Source: Streptomyces tanashiensis (GTDB lineage: Bacteria; Actinomycetota; Actinomycetes; Streptomycetales; Streptomycetaceae). From it: DNA of 64,000 nucleotides. The stretch is taken from positions 1-64,000 of the forward strand of contig NZ_BMRZ01000022.1 in NCBI RefSeq assembly GCF_014648895.1. The letters run 5' to 3'. Below the pieces are notes generated by a model. The model searched no databases. It had not been told where the DNA came from and saw only the letters and a program-made list of their open reading frames with translations. Positions 34,015 through 42,599 of the stretch are shown here, piece by piece (the first letter of the stretch is position 1; each line of letters starts with the position of its first letter). The position numbers and the translations under genes are program-made.

Positions 34015-35399
34015 GCCCCGACCTGTCCTTCAGTGCCATCTCCGACCTGCCCCTTCTCCTCGCGATCGGCATTCCCGGTTCCGCTGTCCTCGCTCTGGCA
34101 GGTTGGGGGATGCGGCGCCGGGGCTCCATGCGCCGCATCCGACAGGCCGGCAGTCCCGCGGTGAAGGTCGCGGCGATCGCGGCCCTCGGCTGCACTGCCT
34201 ACAGCGCGGACACGAGCTGGCGGTTCGCCGCCGACTACCTCGACATGGCCGGCGCCGCCGAACGCGCTGGCATGTTCGCCGCCGCCGAACTCGCCCTCTT
34301 CGCAACTGCTCTGATGGCCCGGCAGAACCTGGCCGCCCAGGGCGCACCCGGTCTGCCGGGCACCCTGGTGTGGGTCATCACCGGAGTCCAGGTGATTCCC
34401 GCGTACGCCGAGAGCGGGCCCGTGGGCGGCACCGTCCGGGCCTTCGTCGGCCCGATCATGGCCGCAATGCTCTGGCACCTCGCCATGGGCATCGAGCTGC
34501 GCCTACGCACGCCCGGCGCCGCTTCCCACGGCCTTGTCGCGACTCTGGGTCGAGAGGTACGGGAACGGCTGCTGTCCCGCCTCGGCATCGCAGCGCGAGA
34601 CCGCGACGCCGCGCAGATCACTCGTGACCGAGCCACGGCCCGCGCGGTCACCCTCGCCGCCCGCCTCGCCGAACTCGCTCCCCAGCGGCAGCAGGGCCGG
34701 CACGGTCGGCGCCTCGCACGGCGTCTGTCGAAGGCGATCGGCCGCTCAGCAGTCGGCACCGATCCAGCACAGCGGGCCGAACTCCTCGATCAGCTCGCCG
34801 CGCGCCGGCACGCACTCACCCTCGCCACGGTCCCCCTCCCCTCCCCCTGGTCCCCGCCACACCACGGCCAGGTCGCCGGCGTCGAACGGATCGGGGACCG
34901 GGAACCGACCGACACCGAAGCGGGGACTGGGACCCATGGGGACCGGGGACCGAAGGACACCGAGCCGGGGACCGGCGGACACCGGGACCGGGGACCGACC
35001 CATGCCGAGCCGGGGACGGGCGCCCCCGCGAACCAGGGACCGACCGACCCTGAGTCGGGGACCGGTCCCGGGGACCGGGGACACAAGGTCACCCGTCGGC
35101 GAAAGCCGACCACCAGGGCCAAGCCCACAGGCAGCGGCGTTGGCCGAACCCGAAGCCGGCCGGCCCAGCGCCCGTCACGCGAGCTGGAGGCCGCTGTCGA
35201 ACAACTCGTGAAGCAGGTTCAGCCTCACGTCCCCGCCCTACTGGCACGGGACGGCAACGAAACCCTCACCCGAGTCCAGCTGCGCGAGATCCTGCGCCGT
35301 GAGGGCCTCCAGGGCGGCCGCAACGAACGACTCAGCCTCGTCCTCCAGCAACTGCGGAGTGAGGAGAGCAGCACCACGACAAGGAGTTCCGCCCTATGA
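34011..35399 (+). CDS. DUF2637-type membrane protein with repetitive C-terminal linker
   Basis: A 462-residue protein. About four transmembrane segments fall in residues 1-165 (LPLLLAIGIPGSAVLALAGW, VKVAAIAALGCTAYSA, AELALFATALMA, VGPIMAAMLWHLAMGI), matching the DUF2637 group. A helical cytoplasmic region follows, then a tandem repeat (residues ~295-355, unit near GDRGPTDTEPGTG) and a basic wHTH-like end (HVPALLARDGNETLTRVQLREILRREGL). Such proteins sit in Streptomyces mobile elements next to wbl and mob genes. It overlaps both neighbours by 4 bp. Confidence 0.8.
   Translation: MSPDLSFSAISDLPLLLAIGIPGSAVLALAGWGMRRRGSMRRIRQAGSPAVKVAAIAALGCTAYSADTSWRFAADYLDMAGAAERAGMFAAAELALFATALMARQNLAAQGAPGLPGTLVWVITGVQVIPAYAESGPVGGTVRAFVGPIMAAMLWHLAMGIELRLRTPGAASHGLVATLGREVRERLLSRLGIAARDRDAAQITRDRATARAVTLAARLAELAPQRQQGRHGRRLARRLSKAIGRSAVGTDPAQRAELLDQLAARRHALTLATVPLPSPWSPPHHGQVAGVERIGDREPTDTEAGTGTHGDRGPKDTEPGTGGHRDRGPTHAEPGTGAPANQGPTDPESGTGPGDRGHKVTRRRKPTTRAKPTGSGVGRTRSRPAQRPSRELEAAVEQLVKQVQPHVPALLARDGNETLTRVQLREILRREGLQGGRNERLSLVLQQLRSEESSTTTRSSAL
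34890..35085. repeat. Tandem GGGGACCGG-rich coding repeats
   Basis: Four imperfect units of about 45-51 bases, each with GGGGACCGGGGACCGACC-like then ACACCGAGCCGG-like sequence, encode the acidic/Gly repeat linker of the DUF2637 protein. Unit-number variation by slippage is likely. Confidence 0.65.
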
Positions 35400-35587
35400 A
35401 GACCTGCCACCGCTTCGACGTCATCCGCAAGGGATACGAGCGGGAGATCGGCTTCCTGAGCGCCCACTCCCAGCGGTATGCCGGCAGGCCATCCGCCAAG
35501 TCCAGCGCGCAACACGCAATCTCGGCGAAGACCCGCATGGCCAGAGCCCTGAGCGGCCACGTCGAGCGTTGCCTCGAATGCGGCTGA
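35396..35587 (+). CDS. Small basic protein with C-terminal CxxC
   Basis: A 63-residue protein beginning in the stop of the DUF2637 gene (ATGA). It is basic and helical (RKGYEREIGFLSAHSQRYAG) and ends HVERCLECG. I do not recognise the family. The overlap and compact, non-repetitive sequence support a real gene of the element operon. Confidence 0.6.
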   Translation: MKTCHRFDVIRKGYEREIGFLSAHSQRYAGRPSAKSSAQHAISAKTRMARALSGHVERCLECG

Positions 35588-35703
35588 CTCGGCAAGAACG
35601 CAGCCCGCAGCCCCCATGCCGATCCAGTGACTCGGCGCCGCGCCGGGCCACCGTCCCACTTCAGGAGGCACCCGTCGACGCACTCCGCAACCGCTCATCC
35701 GCT

Positions 35704-35910
35704 GTGACGACCACCGAGGCAAGCGCCTGGGCGGACGTACTCGTCAGCCGACAGCTTCTGCACGCCGCAGTCCAGGCTCCAACCGGCCAGTGGCTCGTCC
35801 AGCACGAGCCCGACGGTCCCGTCCTTGTCCTCGCGGGACCCGCCGACGTAGTCGAGCTCGCCGCCGCGATTCAGCACCGTATCCGCTCCACGAGGCACCA
35901 AATCCGATGA
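35704..35910 (+). CDS. Small hypothetical protein upstream of mobC
   Basis: A 68-residue frame from GTG 35704. It contains ASAWADVLVSRQLLHAAVQAP and WLVQHEPDGPVLVLAGPADVVELAAAIQ, which look like a folded alpha/beta domain. Its stop overlaps the mobC start (ATGA). The longer frame upstream of 35704 runs antisense-like through the preceding small gene, so I exclude it. Confidence 0.55.
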   Translation: MTTTEASAWADVLVSRQLLHAAVQAPTGQWLVQHEPDGPVLVLAGPADVVELAAAIQHRIRSTRHQIR

Positions 35911-36548
35911 CGCACCCGTACGCGAACGACAACACCCCGGGTCCCGGTACGAACAACAACTCGGTTTCGGGGCGAGCAAGTTATCCCCTTGGATACTCCG
36001 CCTTGAGCGGAGTATCCAAGGGTTCCCCCACCCCGCCGGGGCAGGGGAACGTCCGGCGCCGGGGGACGCCGGACGAAGAGGCTGCGACCGAGGGCGGATC
36101 GCAGCCAGGAGCACAGGAACGGGGCGCCGAACGTGCCGAGCCCGATCTCGTCCCGCCGACGAAACCCCGCACCCGTCGCCGCAAGTACCAGCGCCGCCAG
36201 CGTCCCCACGTACGCAACACGCGATTCAGCGACGACGAGCTCGCCCGTGTCACCGCCGGCGCTGCCGCCGTCGGTCTCACCGTCGCCGGCTTCCTGGCCC
36301 GCGCCGCCCTCAGCGCCGCTCGCGACCTCGACCGAACCGCCAGCGCGGTTGCCGGAGAGCGAGAGGTGATCGCCGAGTTCTTCGCCGCCCGCCGCCACCT
36401 CGGCCACGTGGGCAACAACCTGAACCAGCTCACCCTCGCGATCAACACCGGAGCGCACCCTCCCTCCCTCGACGCAGTCCTCATGGCCACGGCACGGGCC
36501 GTCCAGCGCGTCCAGCACGCCACCGACCGGCTCCTCGCCCAGGACTAG
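35907..36548 (+). CDS. mobC: MobC-type relaxosome accessory protein
   Basis: A 213-residue protein. The first ~75 residues are low-complexity and include the sequence overlying the hairpin at 35987-36021. Residues ~95-210 are the MobC domain: RRQRPHVRNTRFSDDELARV (ribbon-helix-helix-like DNA binding), ARAALSAARDL, and the family hallmark HVGNNLNQLTLAIN. MobC binds oriT and helps the relaxase nick. The real start could be further downstream, leaving the hairpin non-coding. The relaxase gene follows after 15 bases. Confidence 0.8.
   Translation: MTHPYANDNTPGPGTNNNSVSGRASYPLGYSALSGVSKGSPTPPGQGNVRRRGTPDEEAATEGGSQPGAQERGAERAEPDLVPPTKPRTRRRKYQRRQRPHVRNTRFSDDELARVTAGAAAVGLTVAGFLARAALSAARDLDRTASAVAGEREVIAEFFAARRHLGHVGNNLNQLTLAINTGAHPPSLDAVLMATARAVQRVQHATDRLLAQD
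35987..36021. other. Candidate oriT inverted repeat
   Basis: Perfect 15-bp arms CCTTGGATACTCCGC (35987-36001) and complement (36007-36021) around CTTGA. It lies inside the 5' part of mobC, 543 bases upstream of the relaxase gene. MOB-type oriT sites usually consist of such a repeat with the nick a few bases outside one arm, next to mobC. Confidence 0.5.
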
Positions 36549-36563
36549 GAACGCACGCCAGGC

Positions 36564-38288
36564 ATGATCCCCAGGATCCAGAAGCGCGGGCAGCGCACCC
36601 TCGGCCTCCTGAGCTACCTGTACGGACCGGGCAAGTACGAGGAGCACACCGACCCACACCTGGTCGCGTCCTGGGACGGCAACGCCCCCGATCCGGGGCG
36701 CCACGAGACCGCCACCCTCAAGCAGCTCCAGCAGCTCCTCGACCAGCCCCTGGAGAACATCGACGCCTCCGAGCGACCGACAAAGCACGTGTGGCACCTG
36801 TCCGTACGTAACGCGGCCGAGGACCGACTCTTCTCGGACGGCGAGTGGGGCGCCATCGCCCGCCGCATGGTCGCCGCCGCCGGAATCGACGACCCCGAAC
36901 AGGGCGGAGCTGGATGCCGCTGGGCAGCGGTACGGCATGCCGACGATCACATCCACATCGTCGCCACCCTCGTCCGGGAGGACGGCTACAAGCCCGAACT
37001 CAACAACGACGCCTCCCGCGTCCAGGCCGCCGCCCGTGCCCTGGAGGTGGAGCTGGGGCTGCGCCGCCTCAACAAAGGCGACGGCACCGCCGCGCAGCGG
37101 CCGACCAGCGCCGAACGCCACAAGGCGGAACGCCAGGGACGCGAGCGCACCGCGCGGGAGGAACTACGCGAGACCGTGCGCCAAGCGATCGCCGGCGCGA
37201 CGAGCGAGGCCGAGTTCTTCGACCGGCTGGCCTCCGCCGGCCTGCTGATCCGCAAGCGAATCGCCCCGTCCGGGGACCTGCTCGGGTACAAGGTCGCGCT
37301 CCCAGACGACCGCAACGCCCAAGACGAGCCGGTGTTCTACCCCGGTGCCCGGCTTGCGCCGGACCTGTCCCTGCCCCGCGTCCGTGAGCGCTGGGCCGCC
37401 GGCCCTCTCGACCCCAAGCCCGCGAGCGCGGAGCCGTCGCCGCGTCCGTTGGCGAGCGGTCCCGCGTCGGCCCGTCGGCGGACAGCCTCGGCCGCCTGGC
37501 AGGCAGGGCTGATCATCGAAGGCGGAGACGACAGGGTCGCCGCCGCCCACATCGCGGCGGCCGGCGAGGTCCTCGACGCGCTCGCCAAGACCTCCGCTGC
37601 GCACACCCGCAGCGAACTACGCGAAGCAGCCTTCGCGTTCGAGCGTGCCTGCCGCTCACACGTCCGGGCGGAACGCGGGCACGACCGCACCCTGCGGCAG
37701 GCCGCCCGCGAGCTCGTCCACAGCGGCCCCGCCCTCGGTCGCGGGGAAGACGGTGCGACCACGGCGATGGCCATCGACATGCTCTTCTTCCTGATCACCG
37801 CCGCCGCTCACTGGCACGCGAGCAAAGGCCACGCCCAACAGGCCGCCGCCGCACACCAGGCCGCCGTGCACCTGCGAGCCGCATACGAGGCCGCAGCCAC
37901 CCAGCCCCTCGGCGCGCTCTACTCGCGCGGTCGGCAGCTCGCGCGTGCCGTGCAACAGCGGCAGACGGCGTTGCTGCGCGAGACGCTGCCAGACCTGGCC
38001 GAACAGATCCTCGCCGAGCCCGGCTGGTACGCCCTCGCTGCCACGCTCAACGACGCCGAGGCCGCAGGCAACGACCCGGTCTCGTTGCTCACCGAGGCTG
38101 CGGGGCGGCGGGAGCTGGCGAGCGCGGAATCGGTCAGCGACGTGCTCGTATGGCGGCTCCGCCGCTCCGCGGACCTGCCCGCCGACACCACCGACCAGGT
38201 GCCGGTCGGTCGCGCCGAGGGGGCGTCGGCGCAGCATGCGAAGGGGTCGGCGCGCGGCCCGTCGGAAACTCGGCGCCGCAAGAAATGA
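36564..38288 (+). CDS. Relaxase (mobilisation nuclease)
   Basis: A 574-residue relaxase. The three-His metal motif is RHADDHIHIVATLVREDG, with His125, His129 and His131. Upstream KHVWHLSVRNAAEDR and ARRMVAAAGI fit the actinobacterial relaxase family. A catalytic Tyr candidate lies in the N-terminal LLSYLYGPGKYEEH. The C-terminal half is helical and basic. It nicks oriT and pilots one strand during conjugative transfer. ATG 36564 follows mobC closely. No coupling protein or secretion ATPase gene is in the window, so transfer would need functions beyond 64 kb or in trans. Confidence 0.85.
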   Translation: MIPRIQKRGQRTLGLLSYLYGPGKYEEHTDPHLVASWDGNAPDPGRHETATLKQLQQLLDQPLENIDASERPTKHVWHLSVRNAAEDRLFSDGEWGAIARRMVAAAGIDDPEQGGAGCRWAAVRHADDHIHIVATLVREDGYKPELNNDASRVQAAARALEVELGLRRLNKGDGTAAQRPTSAERHKAERQGRERTAREELRETVRQAIAGATSEAEFFDRLASAGLLIRKRIAPSGDLLGYKVALPDDRNAQDEPVFYPGARLAPDLSLPRVRERWAAGPLDPKPASAEPSPRPLASGPASARRRTASAAWQAGLIIEGGDDRVAAAHIAAAGEVLDALAKTSAAHTRSELREAAFAFERACRSHVRAERGHDRTLRQAARELVHSGPALGRGEDGATTAMAIDMLFFLITAAAHWHASKGHAQQAAAAHQAAVHLRAAYEAAATQPLGALYSRGRQLARAVQQRQTALLRETLPDLAEQILAEPGWYALAATLNDAEAAGNDPVSLLTEAAGRRELASAESVSDVLVWRLRRSADLPADTTDQVPVGRAEGASAQHAKGSARGPSETRRRKK

Positions 38289-38371
38289 CTATCGGCTCTG
38301 TGAATAGAACCTGGTCAGAGGCTTGTGGCACGGTCATGATGCATGCACGACGAGACCAGGGAGGACCACGG

Positions 38372-38830
38372 GTGTTTCACCGGATGCGCCGGCGCCGCAC
38401 GGACCAGGAGATCACCGCGATACAGCGGCAGCAGGCGGGGATCGCAGCGTGGCTGGCCGCGCAGGCGCCACCCGTCGACTCCTGCCGGCCGACGGCAGCC
38501 ATCGTGGAGCTGGCCACCGGCCCGACGGCCACGGTGGACGACTTCCTGCCGGCGGATCTCCGAGTGCCCAGCCACGACCAGCTCGAGGGCCGCATGATGC
38601 CCCGGCCTTACCCCCTCGTCATTGAGGATGAGGTCGTCGCCTGCGCAGGGTGCGGGGAGTACCGGGACTGGCTCATCCTCTCCACCCGCGACGAGATCTG
38701 GCTGCGCTGCCGTGCCGGCCACCAGCAAGTCGAGCCTCGCCTCGACACCGCCTGGTACAACCGCGCCGCCGGACCTGCGGACGCGACGCACGCCACGTTC
38801 GAGGACTGCCTGCGGCACCTCGGCCACTGA
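38372..38830 (+). CDS. Hypothetical element protein with zinc-ribbon-like Cys pairs
   Basis: A 152-residue protein. GTG 38372 is selected because GGGAGG lies 7 bases upstream. An N-terminal basic helix (RMRRRRTDQEITAIQRQQAGIAAWLA) is followed by VACAGCGEYRDWLIL and IWLRCRAGHQQ, giving CxxC and C-x2-H pairs suited to one zinc ion. No family is recognised. Confidence 0.65.
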   Translation: MFHRMRRRRTDQEITAIQRQQAGIAAWLAAQAPPVDSCRPTAAIVELATGPTATVDDFLPADLRVPSHDQLEGRMMPRPYPLVIEDEVVACAGCGEYRDWLILSTRDEIWLRCRAGHQQVEPRLDTAWYNRAAGPADATHATFEDCLRHLGH

Positions 38831-38904
38831 CCCTTCTCCCTGCGACCCCACCGGGCCCGCTGGCCCGCACTGTCCGACCTGTCACCGACAACACAGGGGT
38901 CCCC

Positions 38905-39591
38905 ATGCGCGTTCGCGTCGTCTCCATCCTCAGCCTCACGGCCGTCACTGCCCTCTCCATACCCGCCTGCTCCACCGCCTCCCACAACCCCACGGCGTCT
39001 CCCTCCGCACCCGTCGCTCCCACCAGCGCGCGGGCCGGAGGCGAGGCACTCCTGCCGTCGGCAGCGCTGGAGCCGCTCCTGCTCGACGAAGACGACCTCG
39101 GCAGCGACTACACCCGCAAGAACGAACAGCCCACCCGATACGACGACGTCACTGTCCTGGGCTGCCCGGCCCTCGACGAACTCGGCGGCATGGCCGCCAC
39201 CGGCGGCTCGCTCGCCCTCCCCCACAAGGCGAAGGCGTCCTTCACCTACGCCGGCGGCGGCTCGGAAGTGTCCGAGGAGCTGTACAGCGACTCTGCCGAC
39301 AAGCTGTCGGACAGCATCGGCCGGATCATCGACGCCATGACCGGCTGCCCCGAGTACCAGGTGCTCACCGGCAGCACCGCCATCGACATCACGACGCGAA
39401 AAGCAGCAGCTCCCCAGCTCGGCGACGAGCAGTGGAGCCAGCTCCTGACCTTCTCCGTCGGCGGACGGAGCACGGTCGTCAAGCAGACCGCGGTCCGCAC
39501 CGGGGCCGTGCTGCTGATCGTCTCCGGCTCGCCAGCCCTCGTCGACCGGCACCTCGGGAAGGCGCACGCCAAGATGAGCGCGCCGCGCTGA
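38905..39591 (+). CDS. Putative lipoprotein
   Basis: A 228-residue exported lipoprotein. The signal sequence MRVRVVSILSLTAVTALS is followed by lipobox SIPAC (Cys22) and a Thr/Ser/Pro linker. The mature domain contains LLLDEDDLGSDYT, GCPALDELGG and GCPEYQVLTG, a two-Cys pattern common in Streptomyces membrane-anchored lipoproteins of unknown role. ATG 38905 gives an ideal signal peptide. Confidence 0.75.
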   Translation: MRVRVVSILSLTAVTALSIPACSTASHNPTASPSAPVAPTSARAGGEALLPSAALEPLLLDEDDLGSDYTRKNEQPTRYDDVTVLGCPALDELGGMAATGGSLALPHKAKASFTYAGGGSEVSEELYSDSADKLSDSIGRIIDAMTGCPEYQVLTGSTAIDITTRKAAAPQLGDEQWSQLLTFSVGGRSTVVKQTAVRTGAVLLIVSGSPALVDRHLGKAHAKMSAPR

Positions 39592-39743
39592 CTTCTGTTT
39601 TTCGTTCATCAGTGCCCCGGCAAGACGTGCTGCGGGTACCGATGAGCCCGCTATTGGACGGTGTCCTGACTCAAGGGGCGGGCGCGTGACTGGGATTGAG
39701 TATGGTCACAGCCCCGACTCGTCTGCTGTGAGGTCTGCTCTGC

Positions 39744-40406
39744 ATGGATGCCACTGACGGCTACCCCAGTTACCCAGTCACCGTCCGGATGAACGGAACA
39801 GTCCTCTCAGGCCACACCACCGTTCCAATACCCGAGGACCGCTGCTGCTTCGCCTCGCATCTTGGCTTTTCATCGGAGGAGTCCGTGGAGAGTACGGCGA
39901 TACACGAGGCGGGGCATGCGGTCGCCGGGTTCCTCGTGGGAGTGCCGGCTGTGCCCGTCGAGGTCGTCGTCGACCCCCCGTGTCCCGAGTGCGGTGCCTT
40001 CCGTGCACACGGCCGCAACGCGAGCGTTCCCCTGAACATAGCGTCAGCCTCGGACACACTGATGGTTCTGGCTGCCGGGGTACAAGCAGAACTCCTCTGG
40101 AACACGTCGAAGGGAGAACTGACTCCAGAGAGGCGTTGGGCAATCGAAGTAGGCGGGTTCGGCGACCAAGAGCTTGCCCAGCAGGTGGCCGAGGCCACCG
40201 CGACCGTGCCAGGCAGCGGATGGAGTGCACTCGACTACGGACCCCCCGGCCCAGGGTTGCCGCCGTGGAACTGGGCGTACCAACAGCAGCGGGCACTGGT
40301 CGCGCTGACCGTTGCCTGGCCCCGCGTCTCGGCGATAGCCGAGCACCTGACACGCGAGAACCTGCTGACGGCGGAGGCCGTAACCGACCTGTTGACCTCG
40401 CAATGA
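39744..40406 (+). CDS. HExxH metalloprotease-like protein (M41-like)
   Basis: A 220-residue protein with STAIHEAGHAVAGFLVG, the zinc-protease HExxH motif in the context used by FtsH (M41) proteases. It lacks an AAA domain and transmembrane segments. A Cys pair (PPCPECGAFRAHG) lies downstream. The third zinc ligand may be an acidic residue in the later helical part (FGDQELAQQVAEATA). Peptidase activity is plausible but unproven. Confidence 0.7.
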   Translation: MDATDGYPSYPVTVRMNGTVLSGHTTVPIPEDRCCFASHLGFSSEESVESTAIHEAGHAVAGFLVGVPAVPVEVVVDPPCPECGAFRAHGRNASVPLNIASASDTLMVLAAGVQAELLWNTSKGELTPERRWAIEVGGFGDQELAQQVAEATATVPGSGWSALDYGPPGPGLPPWNWAYQQQRALVALTVAWPRVSAIAEHLTRENLLTAEAVTDLLTSQ

Positions 40407-40443
40407 CTCCCCCACGGGCTCGGACGGCGCGAGGCCCGGCGCA

Positions 40444-40484
40444 CCACGAAGCCCGGCACCTGGATCAGGGGCCGGGCTTCGTGG
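40444..40484. terminator. Bidirectional terminator hairpin
   Basis: Perfect 14-bp arms, CCACGAAGCCCGGC (40444-40457) and complement (40471-40484), lie between the convergent M41-like and DUF317 genes. Confidence 0.75.
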
Positions 40485-40539
40485 AACGCGTGCGGGTAGC
40501 TCGCCTCCCCATGGAGAGCTGAGGGGCAGGCATCGGTGT

Positions 40540-41394
40540 TCAGCTGGCAGGGGCGCGAAGGAGCCTGTCCTGGGTGCTTGCGGGCAGCACCCCACGTAGG
40601 ACCGGGGCACTGGAGCTGAGCGAGGCGGCGAAGCGCGCGACGAGGTCGTGCGGCACGCTGGCGCTGAAGGAGGCAGCCCACAGGTAGGACTCCCCAAGAG
40701 CGGGTTCCGCCCACGCCTGCCATCCAACCGGACCCACCACGTCGGCCCCAGCAGTGAGAGCGCGGGGGTCGGCGTCCTGGATGAGCGGCGGAACCTCGCC
40801 GAGGCTGAGGTGCGAGGTGAAGGTGGGGTCCGTCGCCCCTGCGTCGGGCTGGTCGATGTCGCGGAGCCAGCCATGCGCCGTGGCGGCGTCGAGGACCAAG
40901 TCGGGCCCGGCGAACGCGGTGGCGGTCTCCTCACGGGCGTCGAGCGCGACGAGGAAGTCTGCCAGGACTTCACCCGGGACGTCGGTCGTGAAATAGGCCG
41001 ACCACTGCGCGAGCGGGCTGTCGGAGTCCACACGGGCAGACACCTGCCAGGCGACGGGAAGCTCGCCCAGGTGGAACGGCTCGTCCGGCAGGGCCCATTG
41101 CGCCCACCGGAGAGTGTCAGGGCTGATGTGAAGGACGGTGCTACGCAGGACCTGTCGGTCTTCCGGTGCCTCGTCCGGCTCCTGACGTCCGCGGACGATC
41201 GTGAGACTCGTCCAACCGAGGGCGGCGAGCGTGTCGGCTACGGCGTCGTAGAGCCGTCCGTCGTCACCGGCCAGGTGCCGGGGGCCGACCCAGTAGCGGG
41301 ACTGGGCGCTGCCCGGGGTGGATGAATCGAGTGGGGAGTTGCGGTTCAGGGGCGCCTCCAAGAGCCGTGTACGGGAGTAATGCCCTCCGTGCAA
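40540..41394 (-). CDS. DUF317 domain protein
   Basis: A 284-residue Streptomyces DUF317 protein: RYWVGPRHLAGDDGRLYDAVADTLAALGW at residues ~33-61 is the family start, with further repeats WSAYFTTDVPGEVLADFLVAL and ASFSASVPHDLVARFAASL. Function is unknown; copies cluster in integrative elements. It overlaps the end of the upstream small gene by 49 bases, so the exact start is uncertain. Confidence 0.8.
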   Translation of the reverse strand: MHGGHYSRTRLLEAPLNRNSPLDSSTPGSAQSRYWVGPRHLAGDDGRLYDAVADTLAALGWTSLTIVRGRQEPDEAPEDRQVLRSTVLHISPDTLRWAQWALPDEPFHLGELPVAWQVSARVDSDSPLAQWSAYFTTDVPGEVLADFLVALDAREETATAFAGPDLVLDAATAHGWLRDIDQPDAGATDPTFTSHLSLGEVPPLIQDADPRALTAGADVVGPVGWQAWAEPALGESYLWAASFSASVPHDLVARFAASLSSSAPVLRGVLPASTQDRLLRAPAS

Positions 41395-41672
41395 GCAGAA
41401 CGGCGGGGGCGACGCGAGGGCGCCAGTACGGGCGCCTGCCAGGTGAAGGCGACGGCGACCTCGGACGGAAGAGGACCGAGCTGGCTGTCCGCATCCCGCC
41501 CTTCGGAGAGGTAGACGACAGGCTTCCCCCTCTCATCCAGGGCTTCAACGATCTGCGCGGCCCGGTGAGCCATGGGGAAGAACGGGTTCATCGCCAGCCG
41601 CAACGACGCGCTGCGATCACACGCGGAGAGGCAATCGATGAGGTCGCCGACGGTCATCTCCGGTCGCTCCAT
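41346..41672 (-). CDS. Small hypothetical protein
   Basis: A 108-residue protein starting at ATG 41672. The compact part MTVGDLIDCLSACDRSASLRLAMNPFFPMAHRAAQIVEAL, then PVVYLSEGRDADSQLGPLP, occurs next to DUF317 genes in mobile elements. The Arg-rich end overlaps the DUF317 gene. Function unknown. Confidence 0.6.
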   Translation of the reverse strand: MERPEMTVGDLIDCLSACDRSASLRLAMNPFFPMAHRAAQIVEALDERGKPVVYLSEGRDADSQLGPLPSEVAVAFTWQAPVLAPSRRPRRSACTEGITPVHGSWRRP

Positions 41673-41757
41673 GGGGGAAGCCTCCTTGAGCTCAGGTGCG
41701 TCTTGGGGAATTCGGACACTCGAACCGGCTGATGTGCACAGAGTTCGACGCTCGGCC

Positions 41758-42120
41758 TCACAGGTGCCGGGAAGTCTCCAGCACACGGGCCACGGCGGCT
41801 GCGACAACGTCGGCCGGCGTCTGGGTGTCGAAGGCGATGCTGTAACCGGGAACCTTCGCAGTACCGGTGACGGCGATCTTCCAGCCCTCCCCGTCTGTAC
41901 CAGGACGCCCGAGCGGATACCAGCCGAGATAGAAGCGTCCGTCCTTCGAGCTGACGTGCACATCGGCCCGGTCGTCCACGACCACGTGAAAGTCCGCCGC
42001 GGAAAATTGGTCCATCACGAGCGTGGGCTCGCCCGGACCGAGCTGCCACTCGCGCAGCCGCAGGGCCTGGATGGTCGTGGAGAATCCGGGGCTCACAGGA
42101 GCCGCGATCATGGGCCTCAC
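41758..42120 (-). CDS. DUF317-like small protein
   Basis: A 120-residue protein. It contains FHVVVDDRADVHVSSKDGRFYLGWYPLG and WKIAVTGTAKVPGYSIAFDTQTPADVVAAAVARVL, which resemble the strand-helix repeats of DUF317. It probably belongs with the two neighbouring genes on the minus strand. ATG 42120 is used; an internal Met three residues later is possible. Confidence 0.65.
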   Translation of the reverse strand: MRPMIAAPVSPGFSTTIQALRLREWQLGPGEPTLVMDQFSAADFHVVVDDRADVHVSSKDGRFYLGWYPLGRPGTDGEGWKIAVTGTAKVPGYSIAFDTQTPADVVAAAVARVLETSRHL

Positions 42121-42294
42121 CTCGTTGACCTGTGGGTTTTCCGGGAAGGTCGTCTACGTTGACATGCCCGTACACCCGTTGACCAGTCTTCTGAGGCTCT
42201 TTCCTGTCTGCCCCAGGCGAACTGGATCCGTACATGGCTGCAGGTCACAGATCTTCCTGGCGCAGTCTCAGCCGCAGTGGCACAGCAGTGGCAC

Positions 42295-42513
42295 TTATGT
42301 CGCCAATGTGAGACTGCCTGGTCGGGGCTTCCGCCTGGCCTCACGGTCGTACACCTTGCTCATGAGCCACTTTGCACCAGCACCCGCTCCGAGAAGAGCG
42401 ATGCCGATTACAGCAGCCTGCGCCCGGCCCTCCTTCTCATAGTGGGACCGCAGTGCGTCAGGCCCGCCCAGCGACTTTGCTTCTTTGGTGAGTTCCGTGT
42501 AGTCGCTTGTCAT
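42295..42513 (-). CDS. Small single-span membrane protein
   Basis: A 72-residue protein: an acidic/polar N-terminus (TELTKEAKSLGGPDALRSHYEKEGR), one hydrophobic segment (AAVIGIALLGAGAGAKWLM) and a basic tail (YDREARRKPRPG). A GAGG site lies upstream of ATG 42513. Function unknown. Confidence 0.55.
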   Translation of the reverse strand: MTSDYTELTKEAKSLGGPDALRSHYEKEGRAQAAVIGIALLGAGAGAKWLMSKVYDREARRKPRPGSLTLAT

Positions 42514-42599
42514 AGCTTCGCCTCGGTTAGCATCGACTTCTCAGGGCAGAACGATGATCGCAGGAAGGCACTACGCGGTCGTGCTGAACTGAGCCAATC

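Noticed and set aside
35871..37121. 416-residue frame on the minus strand
   Set aside because: Antisense of mobC and the relaxase gene; Gly/Val/Glu-rich shadow.
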